Of a stretch of 64,000 nucleotides of DNA, positions 1 through 11,577 are shown one piece after another. The notes beneath the pieces are model-generated. The model worked only from the letters and a program-made list of their open reading frames with translations, was not told the origin of the DNA and did no database searches. Position 1 is the stretch's first letter. The number at the start of each line of letters is the position of its first letter. The DNA comes from Selaginella moellendorffii (lineage: Eukaryota > Streptophyta > Lycopodiopsida > Selaginellales > Selaginellaceae), in NCBI RefSeq assembly GCF_000143415.4, contig NW_003314281.1, positions 1,921,149 to 1,985,148 of the forward strand. The letters run 5' to 3'. Made by a program: the position numbers and the translations under genes.

Positions 1-11
1 CATTCATTTTC

Positions 12-944
12 ATGGCCGATCCGCAATCTCCTCCTTTGACTCTAGAGCAGCAGTTGGTTCAATTGCTTGATGCTATGCGCCTGCAATTGAACAACCAAAC
101 TCAGTTGATGGCGGTGTTCACGGCACATGGTACAACTCCTCCTGCTTTTGGTGCCAATCCTCGCGTTCGGCCGGAGTTCTTTCGTGGGAATCCTGGGGAT
201 GATGTGTACCATTGGTTCGATCACTTCACGGTGATTGCCACATATCATTCTTGTGATGATGCTCGACGTTTGCGTGAGTTCCCCACATGTCTTCAAGGGA
301 TGGCATTGCAGTGGTACAATGGATTGAGCGCAGCTACTCGTGGCGATTGGAGTGTTCTTCCGGACGTCTTCAAACGCGCCTTCGGACACGCCGACGATTG
401 TGATGATGCCTTCCAACAATTGCATCGTCTTCGCCAAGGGCCATCTGAGTCGGTGATGCAATTTGGCGTTCGTTTCCGAAGTCTTTTGCTTCGTGCGGAG
501 CCAAATATGTCGGAGCGGATCAAGCTAGGAATGTTGTGGCCAGCACTTCGTCAAGATCTTGTTGGACTTGTGCATGCACTTGCTCCTGCCACTCTTGACG
601 ATGCTCTTCGCTTGGCACAACGTTATGAGACGTCGCCTCTTCCACTTCTTGCTACACGTCCTTCAGCTCCACTTCCTATGAGTGATGGTCCTGTTCCCAT
701 GGAGGTTGATGCTGCTGCTACTCGAGTCCAAGGACAAGGGCGAGGACGTGGTCGTGGCCGTGATGTTCGTTGCTGGGCGTGTGATGAAGTTGGTCATACT
801 TATCGGCGTTGTCGGCGCTTTCCGGATTGGCGACCTTCATTTCCTGGGTGGAGACCTTGGCATCAGCAACGTCCTGTTGGTGCTGCTGCGGTGGAAGGTT
901 TGGATACCGAGGTGCATTCGGGAAACGAGGAGTCACGCGAGTAA
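12..944 (+). CDS. Gag polyprotein of the Ty3/gypsy element
   Basis: An intact 310-residue frame. The middle third has the plant retrotransposon Gag region (a W-Y-N-G-L segment near residue 100 and an M-Q-F-x-V-R-F segment near 150). Near residues 255-267 is a CCHC zinc knuckle of the form C-x2-C-x4-H-x4-C, preceded by an RG-rich basic stretch typical of nucleic-acid binding. It would form the virus-like particle shell in the cytoplasm. Gag ends at 944 and the pol frame, in the -1 register, is open from 809, so the two overlap by about 135 nt. That is consistent with -1 frameshifting in the ancestor, although no slippery site is proven. Gag is the only intact reading frame of this copy. Confidence 0.85.
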   Translation: MADPQSPPLTLEQQLVQLLDAMRLQLNNQTQLMAVFTAHGTTPPAFGANPRVRPEFFRGNPGDDVYHWFDHFTVIATYHSCDDARRLREFPTCLQGMALQWYNGLSAATRGDWSVLPDVFKRAFGHADDCDDAFQQLHRLRQGPSESVMQFGVRFRSLLLRAEPNMSERIKLGMLWPALRQDLVGLVHALAPATLDDALRLAQRYETSPLPLLATRPSAPLPMSDGPVPMEVDAAATRVQGQGRGRGRGRDVRCWACDEVGHTYRRCRRFPDWRPSFPGWRPWHQQRPVGAAAVEGLDTEVHSGNEESRE

Positions 945-3900
945 TGGAGGGACCTTGCGCGAATAAGTTAGTGACCCCTCCATCTTTCTTTCGGGAGTAT
1001 CATCAAGGGGTTCACTCGGCACCGGTTCATCCAGTGTTTACTTTCCAAGCTCGTTTTTATAACAAGAGGTCTCCTATTCTTCTCTCCGTGTTGGTTGATA
1101 CAGGTTCGAGTTTATCTTCTATTGCTCAACCTATTGCCACACGTTGTCGTCTACACTTGCGTCGTGCGGTGGATCCAGTTTTCATTCTTTATGGCAACGG
1201 CCGTACACATGCATGTGCACGGGATGAGGCAGACCTGGTTGTGCGTGGGGGCGATCTCGAGCTTGAGTTGCAGTCGTTGCGGGTGGTGCCGAGTCAAGTT
1301 TTTGACCTCATTCTTGGTATGGATTGGTTGCAGCGCAATCATGCCAAGTGTGACTTTGAGGCTTTTCCCCCTTGTCTCATACTTCCTTATGTTTCATCCA
1401 TTCCTCTCACTTCCGTACCTCTTCGTCCCTTTACTTCTACCTCTGCTTCCATTACTTTTGTTCCCCCATTATTTCCTCTTGTGTTTCCATCTTGTTCTAC
1501 TCTTCCCTTTTCCAATCCCTCCGATGATCTTTGTGTTGCAGCTGTTGACCAGCTCATGAAGGAGTATTCTGATCTCTTTGAATTTGACCTATCGTCTGGA
1601 GCCAAGATTGCTACATGTCATCCGATTCCAACTGGGGATGCTCGTCCAATCAAGGTTCCTGTTTGTCGTCGGTCACCAAAGGAAATTAAGATTTTACGTG
1701 CAAATGTCCAGGAGATGTTGGAAAAGGGTGTTATTTGGAAGTCGCGAAGTCCTTGGGCATGTGAACCTCATCTTGTGACGAAGCCTGATGGGAGTATTCG
1801 TTTCTGCATCGACTATCGTCCGTTAAACAACGTAACGATCCCGGATGTGTACCCTCTTCCTCACACTGCTGATCTCTTAGATCGTCTGGGGCGAAGTCGT
1901 TGGTTCACCAAGCTAGATCTTGCTTCTGGGTACTGGCAAGTACCGATGGCCGAAGAAGATATTCCTAAGACTGCTTTTCGTACACCATTTGGTTTGTATG
2001 AGTTCTTGGTGATGCCATTTGGTTTGAACAATGCTCCAGCAACTTTTCAACAGATGATGGACGAGGTTCTTTGCGATATGCCGGAGATGACTGCTGACTT
2101 CATTGATGATGTCTTGATCCACTCGGAGGGGACGTGAGAGGAGCATGTTCTTGATGTTTGTAAAGTGTTGGATCGGCTACCTGATGTTGGTTTAAAGCTG
2201 AAGTGGTCGAAGTGCGTGTTTGGATCCAAAGACACAACTTATCTTGGGTACCGTATTTCTCGTGAGGGTTTGCAAGTTGATCCTGACAAACTTGTGGCTG
2301 TTCTAAAGTTCCCTACTCCGAAGTGTGTGAATGATGTGCAGTGCTTCTTGGGCAAGGTGCAGTATCTCGGGTGTTTTGTGGATCATCTTTCTGATCGCAC
2401 TGCGCCATTGCGAACGTTGCTGAAGTCATCAACATCATCTTTCTTCTGGTCTCCGGATTGTGAGCAAGCGTTTGGGGATCTCAAAAAGTTATTAACAACT
2501 CCGGTTTTGGCATATCCTCACTACACTCGACCTTTTATTTTGCGCGTGGAGGCTTCTGACATTGGTCTTGGAGGTGTGTTAATGCAAGAGAGCTCGAGTG
2601 TGCCTGGTCAGCGCCATCCCATTGCATATATAAGCCGTACATTACAACCAGCGGGGATGAACTACTCCACGACAGAGAAGGAGTGTTTAGCAGCAGTTTG
2701 GGGTTTCGAGAAACTTTATGCATATCTACATGGTTCTTGGACGTTACTTGAAGGTGACCATGCTGCTGTTACTTCATTATTAAAGCGAAAGAACCTGGTT
2801 GGTCATACTGCTCGGTGGGCTTTGAAGCTTCAGATATATGATTTTGATGTTGTTCACCGCCCAGGGAGTTCTATGGCTGATGCTGATGCCCTTTCTCGAG
2901 CTCCTCTTCTTTCTTCATTCTCTTCTCATGTTTCTGATGAGCCTATTATTCCAGCATCTGTGGATTTTCTAGACGAGGATTTTGTGCCATCGGCGGTTGC
3001 TATACTTGACGTTTAGTGTCCACAAGGTGCAGAGCAAGATCTACCTTCGCTTGATGAGGTTCGCGAGGCTCAAAAGATTGAGCCATAGATTCGAAGGCTT
3101 CGAGATGGGTTTGAGAATCCTGCATCACTTGCTGATGACTTGCCTTTCCGGCATTTACATTCTCAATATCGTCTTGAAGGTGGCCTTCTTTATTTTATGG
3201 GGACAGATCCTGATGATCATTTACGGCTGGTGGTGCCTTCTATCTTTATTCCGCGGTTTCTCCATGCCTACCATGATTCTCCTGTTCTAGGTGGGCATAT
3301 GGGACATCGTCGTGTAATCGAGAAGCTACGCAGGTCTTTCTATTGGCCGGAGATGCGACGTGATATTATCCGGTATGTACGTAGCTACGTTTGGTGCCAA
3401 GCTCGTAATACTCCCCCTCGGACTGCAGAAGGACGGTTGGAGTCAATTGCAATTTCCCGTCCGTTTGAATTGGTGGCATTTGATCTTATGGGGCATTTTC
3501 CACGGTCAACTGTTGGCAATGAGTATGTTATTATTGCTTCTGACTACTTGACTCGTTGGGTGGAAGTTGGTGCTCTTGCTAGTGCCTTTGCAACTGCTGT
3601 TGGATACTTCCTCCTCAATTGAGTGGTGTTCCAGCATTCTTGTCCAGAGCGGATTCTTTCGGATAATGGTCCCGCTTTTATGGCTGAGGCGTTTCATGTT
3701 TTGATGTCTCGGTTGGGGATTCACCACACTTTCACGAGTGCTTATCATCCACAATCAGACGGTCTGGTGGAATGGCTCGTTCGGACATTCAAGGGGATGA
3801 TTGCGAAGTATGTGAACTTTCAGCATTCGGATTGGGATGGTTATTTGCCGTCTCTTCGGTATGCATATGTCACTAGGGTGCAGAGTTCTGTTGGTGCTTC

Positions 3901-4405
3901 ACCATATAAACTCCTATATGGTCATAATCCAATATTACCAATGGAGCTGGGTTTACCTTCGCGATTGCCACGAGCTGCAGATGCTAAGTCATGGGATCAA
4001 TATTTGACAAGCATTCTTCCACTTGTCCGAGCGGAGTCTGCCGAACACTTAGGCCGTGTACAAGTGGGACAACAACGGCGCTACAACTCCCGTCATCATC
4101 CACCTGCGGAGTACAAAGTGGATGATTTGGTGTTAGTCCGTTTTCCCCATCTTACAGTACGTGGTTTGTTTAAGGGGCTCCTTGCACAGTGGAAAGGATC
4201 GTATCGGGTGTTGCGGCAAGTTGGACCACAAGTTTATGAGGTTCGACATGATGTCCAGCAGGCCGATCCTCCAGAGATTGTGCATGTGCAGCGGTTGAAA
4301 CGCTTCATACAAAGGGATCAGGAGCAGTTAATACCATCTACAGATCCACCGATGCCTCCTCCTGATATTCCTCTAAATCCCAGCCTGTCTACAAGAGAAC
4401 CCTGA
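809..4405 (+). pseudogene. Pol polyprotein remnant (protease, RT, RNase H, integrase)
   Basis: One reading frame is interrupted by stops at 2135-2137, 3014-3016, 3086-3088 and 3620-3622. Between them the domains are easy to read: protease D-T-G-S-S near 1097; RT from about 1560 with the I-D-D active-site motif near 2102; RNase H from about 2530; integrase zinc-binding HH region near 3270-3410, where the first expected cysteine of the C-x2-C pair is a tyrosine; and the integrase core with D near 3481, D near 3662 and E near 3770. The C-terminal 150 residues look like the usual Ty3 tail. All lesions are point changes and no indel was needed, so the copy is damaged but not old. Confidence 0.9.
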
Positions 4406-4422
4406 TGGTCTTCCATTATCCT

Positions 4423-4560
4423 GAGAGGGGGGGATGATGTGAGGGCCAAGTGTACGGCTACGATGCCGTATACTAATATTAGTGTAGTGGGATTTTGGTA
4501 GCCGTCGGATTAGTTTCAATCCGAACCACTCACTCTTGTATATAAACTAGGGTTTTTTGG
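4423..4560 (+). repeat. Polypurine tract and start of 3' LTR
   Basis: A purine run, GAGAGGGGGGG, at 4423-4433 lies directly after the pol stop and is followed by TGATGTGAGG, the expected start of an LTR with TG at 4435. A TATA-like TATATAAAC near 4541 fits an LTR promoter. The right border (CA) is not determinable here because the 5' LTR is outside the window. Confidence 0.6.
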
Positions 4561-4918
4561 CTAATTGATATGCACATTTCTGTATTCCCTTTCTATATTC
4601 CAAGCACTCACAAAGCATGCTATCAGGTATTTTATTAGATAAAGAACAGAAGGGGTCAATAAATTACCTTTACTTAACAAATAGATTTTGTGTACTAGCT
4701 TACACAATATGAATATAGTAAACATACTTTGTAAGGTTCGTAATCCTGAGCACTCACAATTTAAGCTTATACATATAACTGTAAACAAGACCAACAAGAG
4801 AGTTATATAAACAATGCAAAGGAATTATATTTGTTCCATAGATGGATTAAAAACAATTATCATTGATCTGTTATGTTGTAACACTGTTTATGGAGAATGT
4901 CTTATTTTTCTTACAAAA
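4561..4918. other. Intergenic, AT-rich, no gene seen
   Basis: This stretch joins the retrotransposon 3' LTR to the 3' end of the alpha/beta hydrolase gene. It is AT-rich and has no coding signal that I trust. It probably contains the end of the LTR and the hydrolase 3' UTR and polyadenylation region. Confidence 0.5.
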
Positions 4919-7105
4919 TCACAGCGCAAAGGTTACGAGAAGCCATGAAGTAACTGCTACGACGCAGAAGCAACCACAGAGAAGCCTTTGTACTCTCTTC
5001 CAAAAGCTTCGGCTTTCTCTTCCTTCCTCGCTCTCTTCATTAAAGAGTGAAGTTTTGAGAGTCGGCAGACAAATGCAAGAACGAACTTTACCAGTCTTTG
5101 TGTTGCTCCTGCTCCAGTCACTTGATTGTAGGGAGGTAGTGCGAATTACCTCAGCCAAAATCTTAGCAACCTGTAGGATGACTGATCATAAAAAAATTCT
5201 TTGAAAAAATCAAGATGCCAAACCTCTTTTGTGTTCTGGTGAGTTACAAGGTGGCCACCAGAAAGCACCCAAAACCGTGCTGAGCTCCCCAATCGTTGCG
5301 CCAAGCGTTTTCCATAGCGAATCTGTGCAATAACGTCATCTCTAGAAAAACAAAAGAGGACTCAATGTATGACGATGCGAGCTTTCTTTTTTCTTTTTGT
5401 TCTCGACTTACATGCCATGGATGACTGCCACAGGAAATCCAGCCGCGCGTATTTGCTGTATGTCGGAGTCTTTGGCTTCGTGACACCAGCAGGCATGAAT
5501 GTGACCATTTAAGCCAGCCTTCGGTTGCATTCCACCAGTCTCCATGTTTTTCAGGTACTCCTGCGCAAAACCAAAAAGAACCAAAAAACAAAAAAGAGAA
5601 ACGTTTCATCTCCGTGTTAATGACTACAAAAGTTTATACCTTGTAAAGGATGTTCTTTCTTTGTACTCCCCCGGTAATTTCATTCAAGTAGTCCTGGAAG
5701 TAGCTTGTTACGACAGCACAAAAGAATGAGACCATGACATACGCGCGTGTAATGCGTGTCTAGATCCACAAGAATTCTCTGCTCGAGTGTTTTAGCCGTG
5801 AGAAATCTGTACGCAATCGAGAGTGACCGCCATTCCATCTGTAGCAAGTCCAAAGCTGAAGAAAGTTTATGTTTCAACAAAAAAAGACATACCTTTGGAA
5901 AGCACTGGAATCCGCCACCGGTGATACTTATAAGCGTCAAAGAGAGAACTCGTTGGGGGGCCATTGCTGCCAGTTTGAATCCGATCATTGCACCTGGAAG
6001 AAGAAAAACTCTGAGCTTGTCGAGAGAAAATCTGAAAGTTTTAAGTTCATGAACGGTGTTTGTACCCATGGAGTGACCACAGATGTGAGCCTGTTTCCAG
6101 CCGAGGAAATCAAGCAAAGAAAGTGCATCCATAGCCATGATTGTCGTCCTGCACTTCACAAAGAATTTAGTAGAAAATGAATCGAAGAAAAGAAAAACTA
6201 GAAGCAGAAGAACACTTACGAATACTCGGACTTTTGTGTGGGAATTGAGCTGTTTCCCACTCCCCTGTTGTCAAAAGTACAGATCTGAACTCCGCCATCG
6301 TTTTCAAAGCTACTACAAAACTCATTGCTTTCTTCTTCCACTTCACTCGGCGTACCACTGTTAGAAGCACTACTGGTTAGCTCACGAACATAAGGCCCCC
6401 AGAAACCATGGCCACAAGCAAGTCCTGGGAAAAAGAAAATGACCAAAAAATCAACGAACGCCCTCAAAAGAAGAAGAAAAATAAGTCTAGAAGTCGATCG
6501 ACAAGATCTAGTCCCCGAAAGAAAAACACTCGAATAGAAGAATCTGAGCTTCGAAAGAAGAAAGTACTGAAAAAACTCAGTACAAAACCAATGAACTCAA
6601 CTACGAAGAAATCGACAGAGAGAACTACAAACCAATGAACTTAAAGTTCTTAGCGCAACCAGCAAAGTAGAAGGAGATAGGAACAAGAAAATGCCAAAAG
6701 GAATCTGGAGAGCTCCCGAATTTTGGGAAGCATATCCAGCGAGCTAGCTGTCTCTGTGACCCACAAGCTCATTAAAATGCAGCGTAGCAGCACAAAACTT
6801 CTATTTTTTTTTTTAAGAAAAAGAAAGAATTTGTTATCTTTTGCGAGTGCCCTAGGGCCTGATCGATCGATCAATGCATCAATCAATCAACAGTTCCAAT
6901 TTCCGCTCCAATCCAATCCCATCGAAGTGAAAAGAGAGAAAGAGATCCTCTTACCTGGTATGAGCAGTAGCTTTGTGGCGCCAATTCCATATAATTGGTA
7001 GCTGATGACGACGCCGTGCGTGGATCCTGGCGCCAGGCACGAGCTCCCCTCGCCATTGCCCAGCGCCCCGGGCGCGGAATATGCCCCTCCAAGATCTTCC
7101 TCCAT
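4919..7105 (-). CDS. Alpha/beta hydrolase-fold protein with C-terminal hydrophobic tail
   Basis: Nine exons give 402 residues: 7105-6955, 6424-6220, 6148-6066, 5993-5893, 5838-5743, 5693-5640, 5560-5412, 5341-5224, 5170-4919. All are joined at GT-AG with the frame kept. The nucleophile elbow G-H-S-M-G is at about 143-147 and is split by intron 3. The acid follows I-H-G near residues 281-282, and the histidine in S-G-G-H is near 310, so the serine hydrolase triad is complete. The last 25 residues are strongly hydrophobic and could act as a tail anchor. The start ATG at 7105 is chosen because the upstream in-frame extension has only a TTG. The substrate is unknown; related plant proteins are annotated only as alpha/beta hydrolases. 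For exon 5 a second acceptor lies 17 nt upstream, but it breaks the frame. Confidence 0.88.
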
Positions 7106-7369
7106 TTTGCAAGGGGCTAAAATGTGCAAAGAATATTCTATGTTCGATGAATATTCTTGTGCGAGGAATATGCTTCTAGTTTGAAATGTTGGAGAGAAAA
7201 ATAATCAATGCTGTATTGTTGTTACACGCGACGAAAAATAACCATAGTGTTACATAGACATACAACGACGAAGTGAAGAACACTTACTCTTTCTTGGACG
7301 AATTGTTTTGGTTTGCCGCCTGGAAATCTTCTCTGCTGCTGCAAATTCTTGGAAGAATTTGGCTCTCGA

Positions 7370-10300
7370 TCAGGCCTTGAGCTGCTGCTGCTGCTGTGAT
7401 TCCAAGCGACTGACTTGGTTCTTCCACGCCTGCGCGCACTCGTCGATGGAAGCTCGCCGCGAAGTTCTTCGCGACATGGCCTTGAGATTTGGAACTGGAT
7501 GATGCTTGACAATGGTGGTGGTGGCGGTGTTCTCCCCCTGGTTCTCCTTGTTGCTGCTGCCATGGCTCCGGTTTACGCTGTTGCCCCGGAAGTTATCGGT
7601 CGAGTAGTAGAGCACGGACTTCGCGAGCTTGGGCGGCGGAGGAGAAGGATCCACTGCTATCACGCTGCTCGTCGTGTTCTTGCTCGCCGGGGAGCTCGTC
7701 GAGCCGCGGGCGCTCGCGCTTCTCAGGTGATGGTTTGCAGCGTCTCTCCTGTCTCTCACTACCGAGTGCCTGTTGTTGCTGCTGCCGCTGTCGATGTTCA
7801 TGGCCACCAGCTTGGTGGAGATGCCTTCCCAGTCCTCGAAAGTAACTTGCCTCCTGGGAGGATCCTTTGCGTCGGCATCGCCGGTTGCCGCTGGCTTTGG
7901 AGTAGCGCCGTGCTGCTGCCTCAAGCTCAGCCTACGGAGGAGACCGGAGAATGGGACCTTGAGCTTGTCGGAGCTTGATTTCTTCGCCTGCGCTCGTTCC
8001 TCTGGTATCTTCTGGCTGAAGCCTCGAGCCAGTCCGGGGGGAGGGACTGCAATGTCCTCTGGCCATCCTCTTGACTTGCTTTGGCTCGGCTGTAGCTGAA
8101 TTGCCTCCTCCTGCTCTATCTCTGGCTTTGTTACGATGTCCTGAGTTTCGGGACGGGGTGGATCCTGCTTTTCTGCTCCCGCAACCTGTTCTGTGCTCGT
8201 CAAGAGTATTTGCAGCCACTTATCGAGAGTGTTCTTCCCTTCCTTGATGCTTTCCTCGTCGCATGACATCTCCCCGCGTTCTGACAGTGCCTTCCTTGCC
8301 TCCGGCGAATGCAGCTCCACAAAGTTCCTAGCCGACGGTGTCCTCGAGCACTTGGAACTTCCTGCTGTCACGCGGGAATCTATCGCGGAGACGTCGATCT
8401 CAAAGCGCTCGCTGCTATCCCTGCTCTCCTTGCTCTGTGGTGCATGGAGTATGCCTTTGAATCGCTGGCTCCCGCAGCTCGCATAACCGCTGTCAGTGTT
8501 CTGCTTATCCCTCTTGATAACAGGCATCAGCTTGAATGTTCTCGTCACCTCCGATCCTTCACCATCACTGCCCGCATTCGCAATGTTACTTCCATCGTCA
8601 GCTTCCCTTGGCGCAGTACCACCCTCGTAGTAAATTCTGTCCATTGACGGTTTTGCAGACGCGGGTGCCGCTGGTGTTTCCCGACGAGCCACACTGTTTT
8701 CTTTGTCAAGTCGTTGCCGTGGAGCGGACTGGGATCTCCTGCTCTTGGCCGGTGTTGTCGACTTCCGGAATCGCTTATGACTACGATGCTGATCTTCGGA
8801 GTCACTGAAGCTGTCTTGCTTGTTGGAGACGTTGGCTGGCGGATGGTTTTGGAGATCCCTTGCTTTCAAGACTTCTCTGTCTCTGGTGCTGCTTCTCTGC
8901 TTCTTGGGAGGAGCATGACGATCTGCTTTCACCAGCTGCGTTGAAGATTTCTCTGGTACGCATTCCTCGTCCACGCTTCCGGACTCTAAAAGAGGAACTG
9001 GCTTGGTCATCTGCAGCAGGTCTTGCCTCTTATGAGCGTTATGCAGAAGCCGAGATTCGGCCGCGTTGCATGTCTCAGCTTGAGACTCCAACTGCGCCAT
9101 GAGAGAATTGCAGGCAATTTCATTCAGCCTCGACTCTTCCTTATAAACCACGCTCCTGATTAACGGTCGCGCAACCATTAGTCACGTAAAGATTGCATAC
9201 GATAGAATGACTTACTGGTGCATAGTTTCCTGAATCATCCGCTCAAGGCAGATGCGATATGATGCCTGTGTTTCGTTCCACTGTCTTTGCTTTTCCACCT
9301 GCTTTCTTTGTTTTCGTAGCTCTGCTTCCAGAGTGTCCAAGGAAGCCTTTTCCTGTTCATTTTGGTCTTTGATACTCTGCAGGGCCTGCTTCAGTTTTGA
9401 AGATTCGCCTTCCCTCATATGCTTTTCTTCCTCCCTCAGTAGCTTGATCTTTGACTCTCTCTTTATGGATGATAAAATTCGGCTGTTAGTGTCACCGTCC
9501 TGTGAATGAAGAGGTGACAGACAACTCGGAGAATGAAGGTTTTCCTTTTGAAGGCCAGTCAAGGATCGATACTGATTAACAAACTGTGTCAGTTTTAACA
9601 TAATATTAACCAGACACTGCCTACCTTATCTCGAATTTGAACCAGAGAACGATTTGTAAGAAGTGGTTCACTTTCTTTTATAGCCTTCCAATTTCCAAAA
9701 CCAAACTTCTGATATCCTCGCAAAAGCGCATCTTCCTCCGAAATAGTCCAGTCTTTTTGGTGTAATCCTGGAAGTAGCATGCGAAATATAGTGTTTTTCG
9801 TACGTTGGAACAAGACAAAGACAAATGCCAACCTGAAGGTGAAGACGACAGCCTGGAGTTTGCAGATTCGTCTCCTTTCTGAAGCCGGACGAGCCCAGCC
9901 ACTGCAAGCCCCGAGCGTTTCTTCTTCTCTAGAAAATGATGTGACCATTGATGATCGTTTATGCACGTCTTTCCATCTGGAAGCTCGTCTTCACCACCAA
10001 GAAAGAAAAAAGAAAAACACCTTTGTCTGAAAAGAACGAAGTATTAGCCAAAAAGCATAGATTGTACAACGAGTGATTACCGGAATCCAATATTCGGTGA
10101 ATCAAATGCTGTAAGAAACTGATTAATCGACACCCCAAGCTGGAGATCCCACCAAGGAATGAGAAACTCAAGCTTCTCCTTTTTCTTCAGACTCACTTGC
10201 CATTGCGCGAGCCTTAGATTGTTAAGAACCGTCTTGCCGCCTCCTACGCAGGGAGAGAGACAAGAGTTATCGTCACGTAGGAAAGTAAAACACAACATAC

Positions 10301-10856
10301 TTGAATAGGGGAACCAGTGGCAGACTTCCCAGGCTAGTGGCGAGGCGGGGTCAGCATGCCAGTAAAGAACGTTGCCATACGAGTCTACTCTAAAACACGC
10401 TGGATCAAAACCAGCATTGCTGCGCAAAGAAATCCACAATACTTTTTAGCAAGAGACAAGCAAAAAACTACTTTTTACCCGAGGTGATCAAGCTGCTGCC
10501 AGAGAACATCCTTGAATTTGTGGAGATGCGAGGGATGCTCCTTCCTGCTGTCGCTGAGAACGATCGGGAACAAATCTTGGACTTGTTCTAGCTTTGCAAC
10601 CTGGAAAGAACTCGTTGGAACCAAACCCTACCACAGTAAGAAACCGCACCTCTTCCGGACGAGCAGTGTAGGGAAGAAACGCTCTGGGAGGGCCATCTGC
10701 GTGAGGCAGCAAGAATCCCTGGAGCTGGAGCCAGGCACAGGCGTTCCGGCACAGCTTCGCATAGGCCCGAGGATACCCCAAGTGAGGATCGACCCCGCGA
10801 TCTTCGTCCGAGAAGCAAATCCCCGCGGCCACCACTGAATCTTTCCTGCTTCCCAT
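7370..10856 (-). CDS. SANT/Myb-like protein with coiled coil and long disordered C-terminus
   Basis: Eight exons give 1033 residues: 10856-10650, 10600-10479, 10419-10301, 10243-10081, 10026-9833, 9767-9625, 9583-9216, 9155-7370. The N-terminal 260 residues are a conserved-looking globular part of unknown fold. A SANT/Myb repeat follows at about 272-316 (W-T-I-S-E-E-D ... G-N-W-K-A-I). Then comes a Lys/Glu-rich coiled coil at about 345-430 and roughly 590 disordered residues rich in Ser, Arg and Pro. The last exon is 1.8 kb and open throughout. Nuclear location and a chromatin or transcription role are inferred from the SANT domain; I do not recognise a named orthologue. The gene is head to head with eL29. 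Confidence 0.8.
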
Positions 10857-11222
10857 GAAAAATCGACCCAAGAACTAGCCTAGCCTTCGATCTGGAGCGC
10901 CGGAGGCGAAATTTCAGGCATTTCTTGGCCAAAAATCTTGGCGCTGCTCCGCGGCATTGTGGCGCCCTCCCACCGGGCTCGCGAATTCGTGCGCGCCTAA
11001 TCCTAGGTCACACCCCTCTCCGACCCGCCGGGGTCATCACTCCAGAGAAGAAACGACCAAACAACACCCGACCTCTTCATTCATTCGAAGCAAACGGCTA
11101 GAAAATTTGTGTCAATCCAACGGCTCGAATTCCCACCTGTACGGGAAGGGAGCATATTCCTTTAGGGTTCTTGGGAGGCTAGGGTTCTAGGCAGTGTAAG
11201 CGGCGGAGATTGAGCGGCAGCG
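10857..11222. promoter_or_regulatory. Divergent promoter region between the SANT-protein gene and eL29
   Basis: The two start codons face away from each other across 366 bp. The eL29 side holds TTAGGGTT-type motifs (the reverse of AAACCCTA, a telo-box common in plant ribosomal-protein promoters) at about 11161-11187, just before the ATG. No obvious TATA box is seen on either side. Confidence 0.6.
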
Positions 11223-11464
11223 ATGGCGAAGTCGAAGAATCACACTGCCCACAACCAGTCGAGGAAGGCGCACCGCAATGGCATCAAGAAGCCCAAGAGG
11301 CAGCGCTACACCTCCAAGAAAGGGGTAAGTAGAGATTTCTCTAGAAATTTGTGATTGATCGATCCGAATACCGGCAGATGGATCCGAAATTCCTGAGGAA
11401 CCAGCGCTACTCGAGGAAGCGCATGGCGCTGCTAGCGAAAGAGATCGTGAAAGAAGAATCCTAG
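11223..11464 (+). CDS. RPL29: 60S ribosomal protein eL29
   Basis: Two exons, 11223-11324 and 11378-11464, encode 62 residues, the usual length for plant eL29. The protein begins M-A-K-S-K-N-H-T and continues with the very basic G-I-K-K-P-K-R segment. Exon 2 carries the conserved D-P-K-F-L-R-N-Q-R stretch. It is a surface protein of the large ribosomal subunit. The 53-nt intron is phase 0. Telo-box-like motifs directly upstream suggest coordinated ribosomal-protein expression. Confidence 0.96.
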
Positions 11465-11577
11465 ATAGAAGAAGGCCTGTCCCAATTTTCGATTTAATCC
11501 AGCAAAAGAATTTGCCTTCCTCATAAACCCTAAATTTCTACAGTGTTCTAGCATTAGGGTTCTTGGTTGCCATAGCG

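Larger units (their letters stand above)
12..4560 (+). mobile_element. Ty3/gypsy LTR retrotransposon, 5' end outside window, inactivated
   Basis: The domain order Gag with zinc knuckle, aspartic protease, reverse transcriptase, RNase H, integrase and then a polypurine tract is that of Ty3/gypsy elements, because integrase lies downstream of RNase H. The 5' LTR and primer-binding site lie outside the window. The pol frame carries four in-frame stops and no frameshift, so the copy cannot express a full polyprotein. The 3' LTR begins near 4435; its right end cannot be fixed without the left LTR, so the end given is approximate. Which clade it belongs to is uncertain. Confidence 0.93.

Noticed and set aside
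4610-4630. Primer-binding-site-like GCTATCAGG after the 3' LTR
   Set aside because: A primer-binding site follows the 5' LTR, not the 3' one, and the match to the initiator tRNA end is weak.
7415-7978. 187-residue plus-strand open frame
   Set aside because: It is antisense to the disordered tail of the SANT protein.
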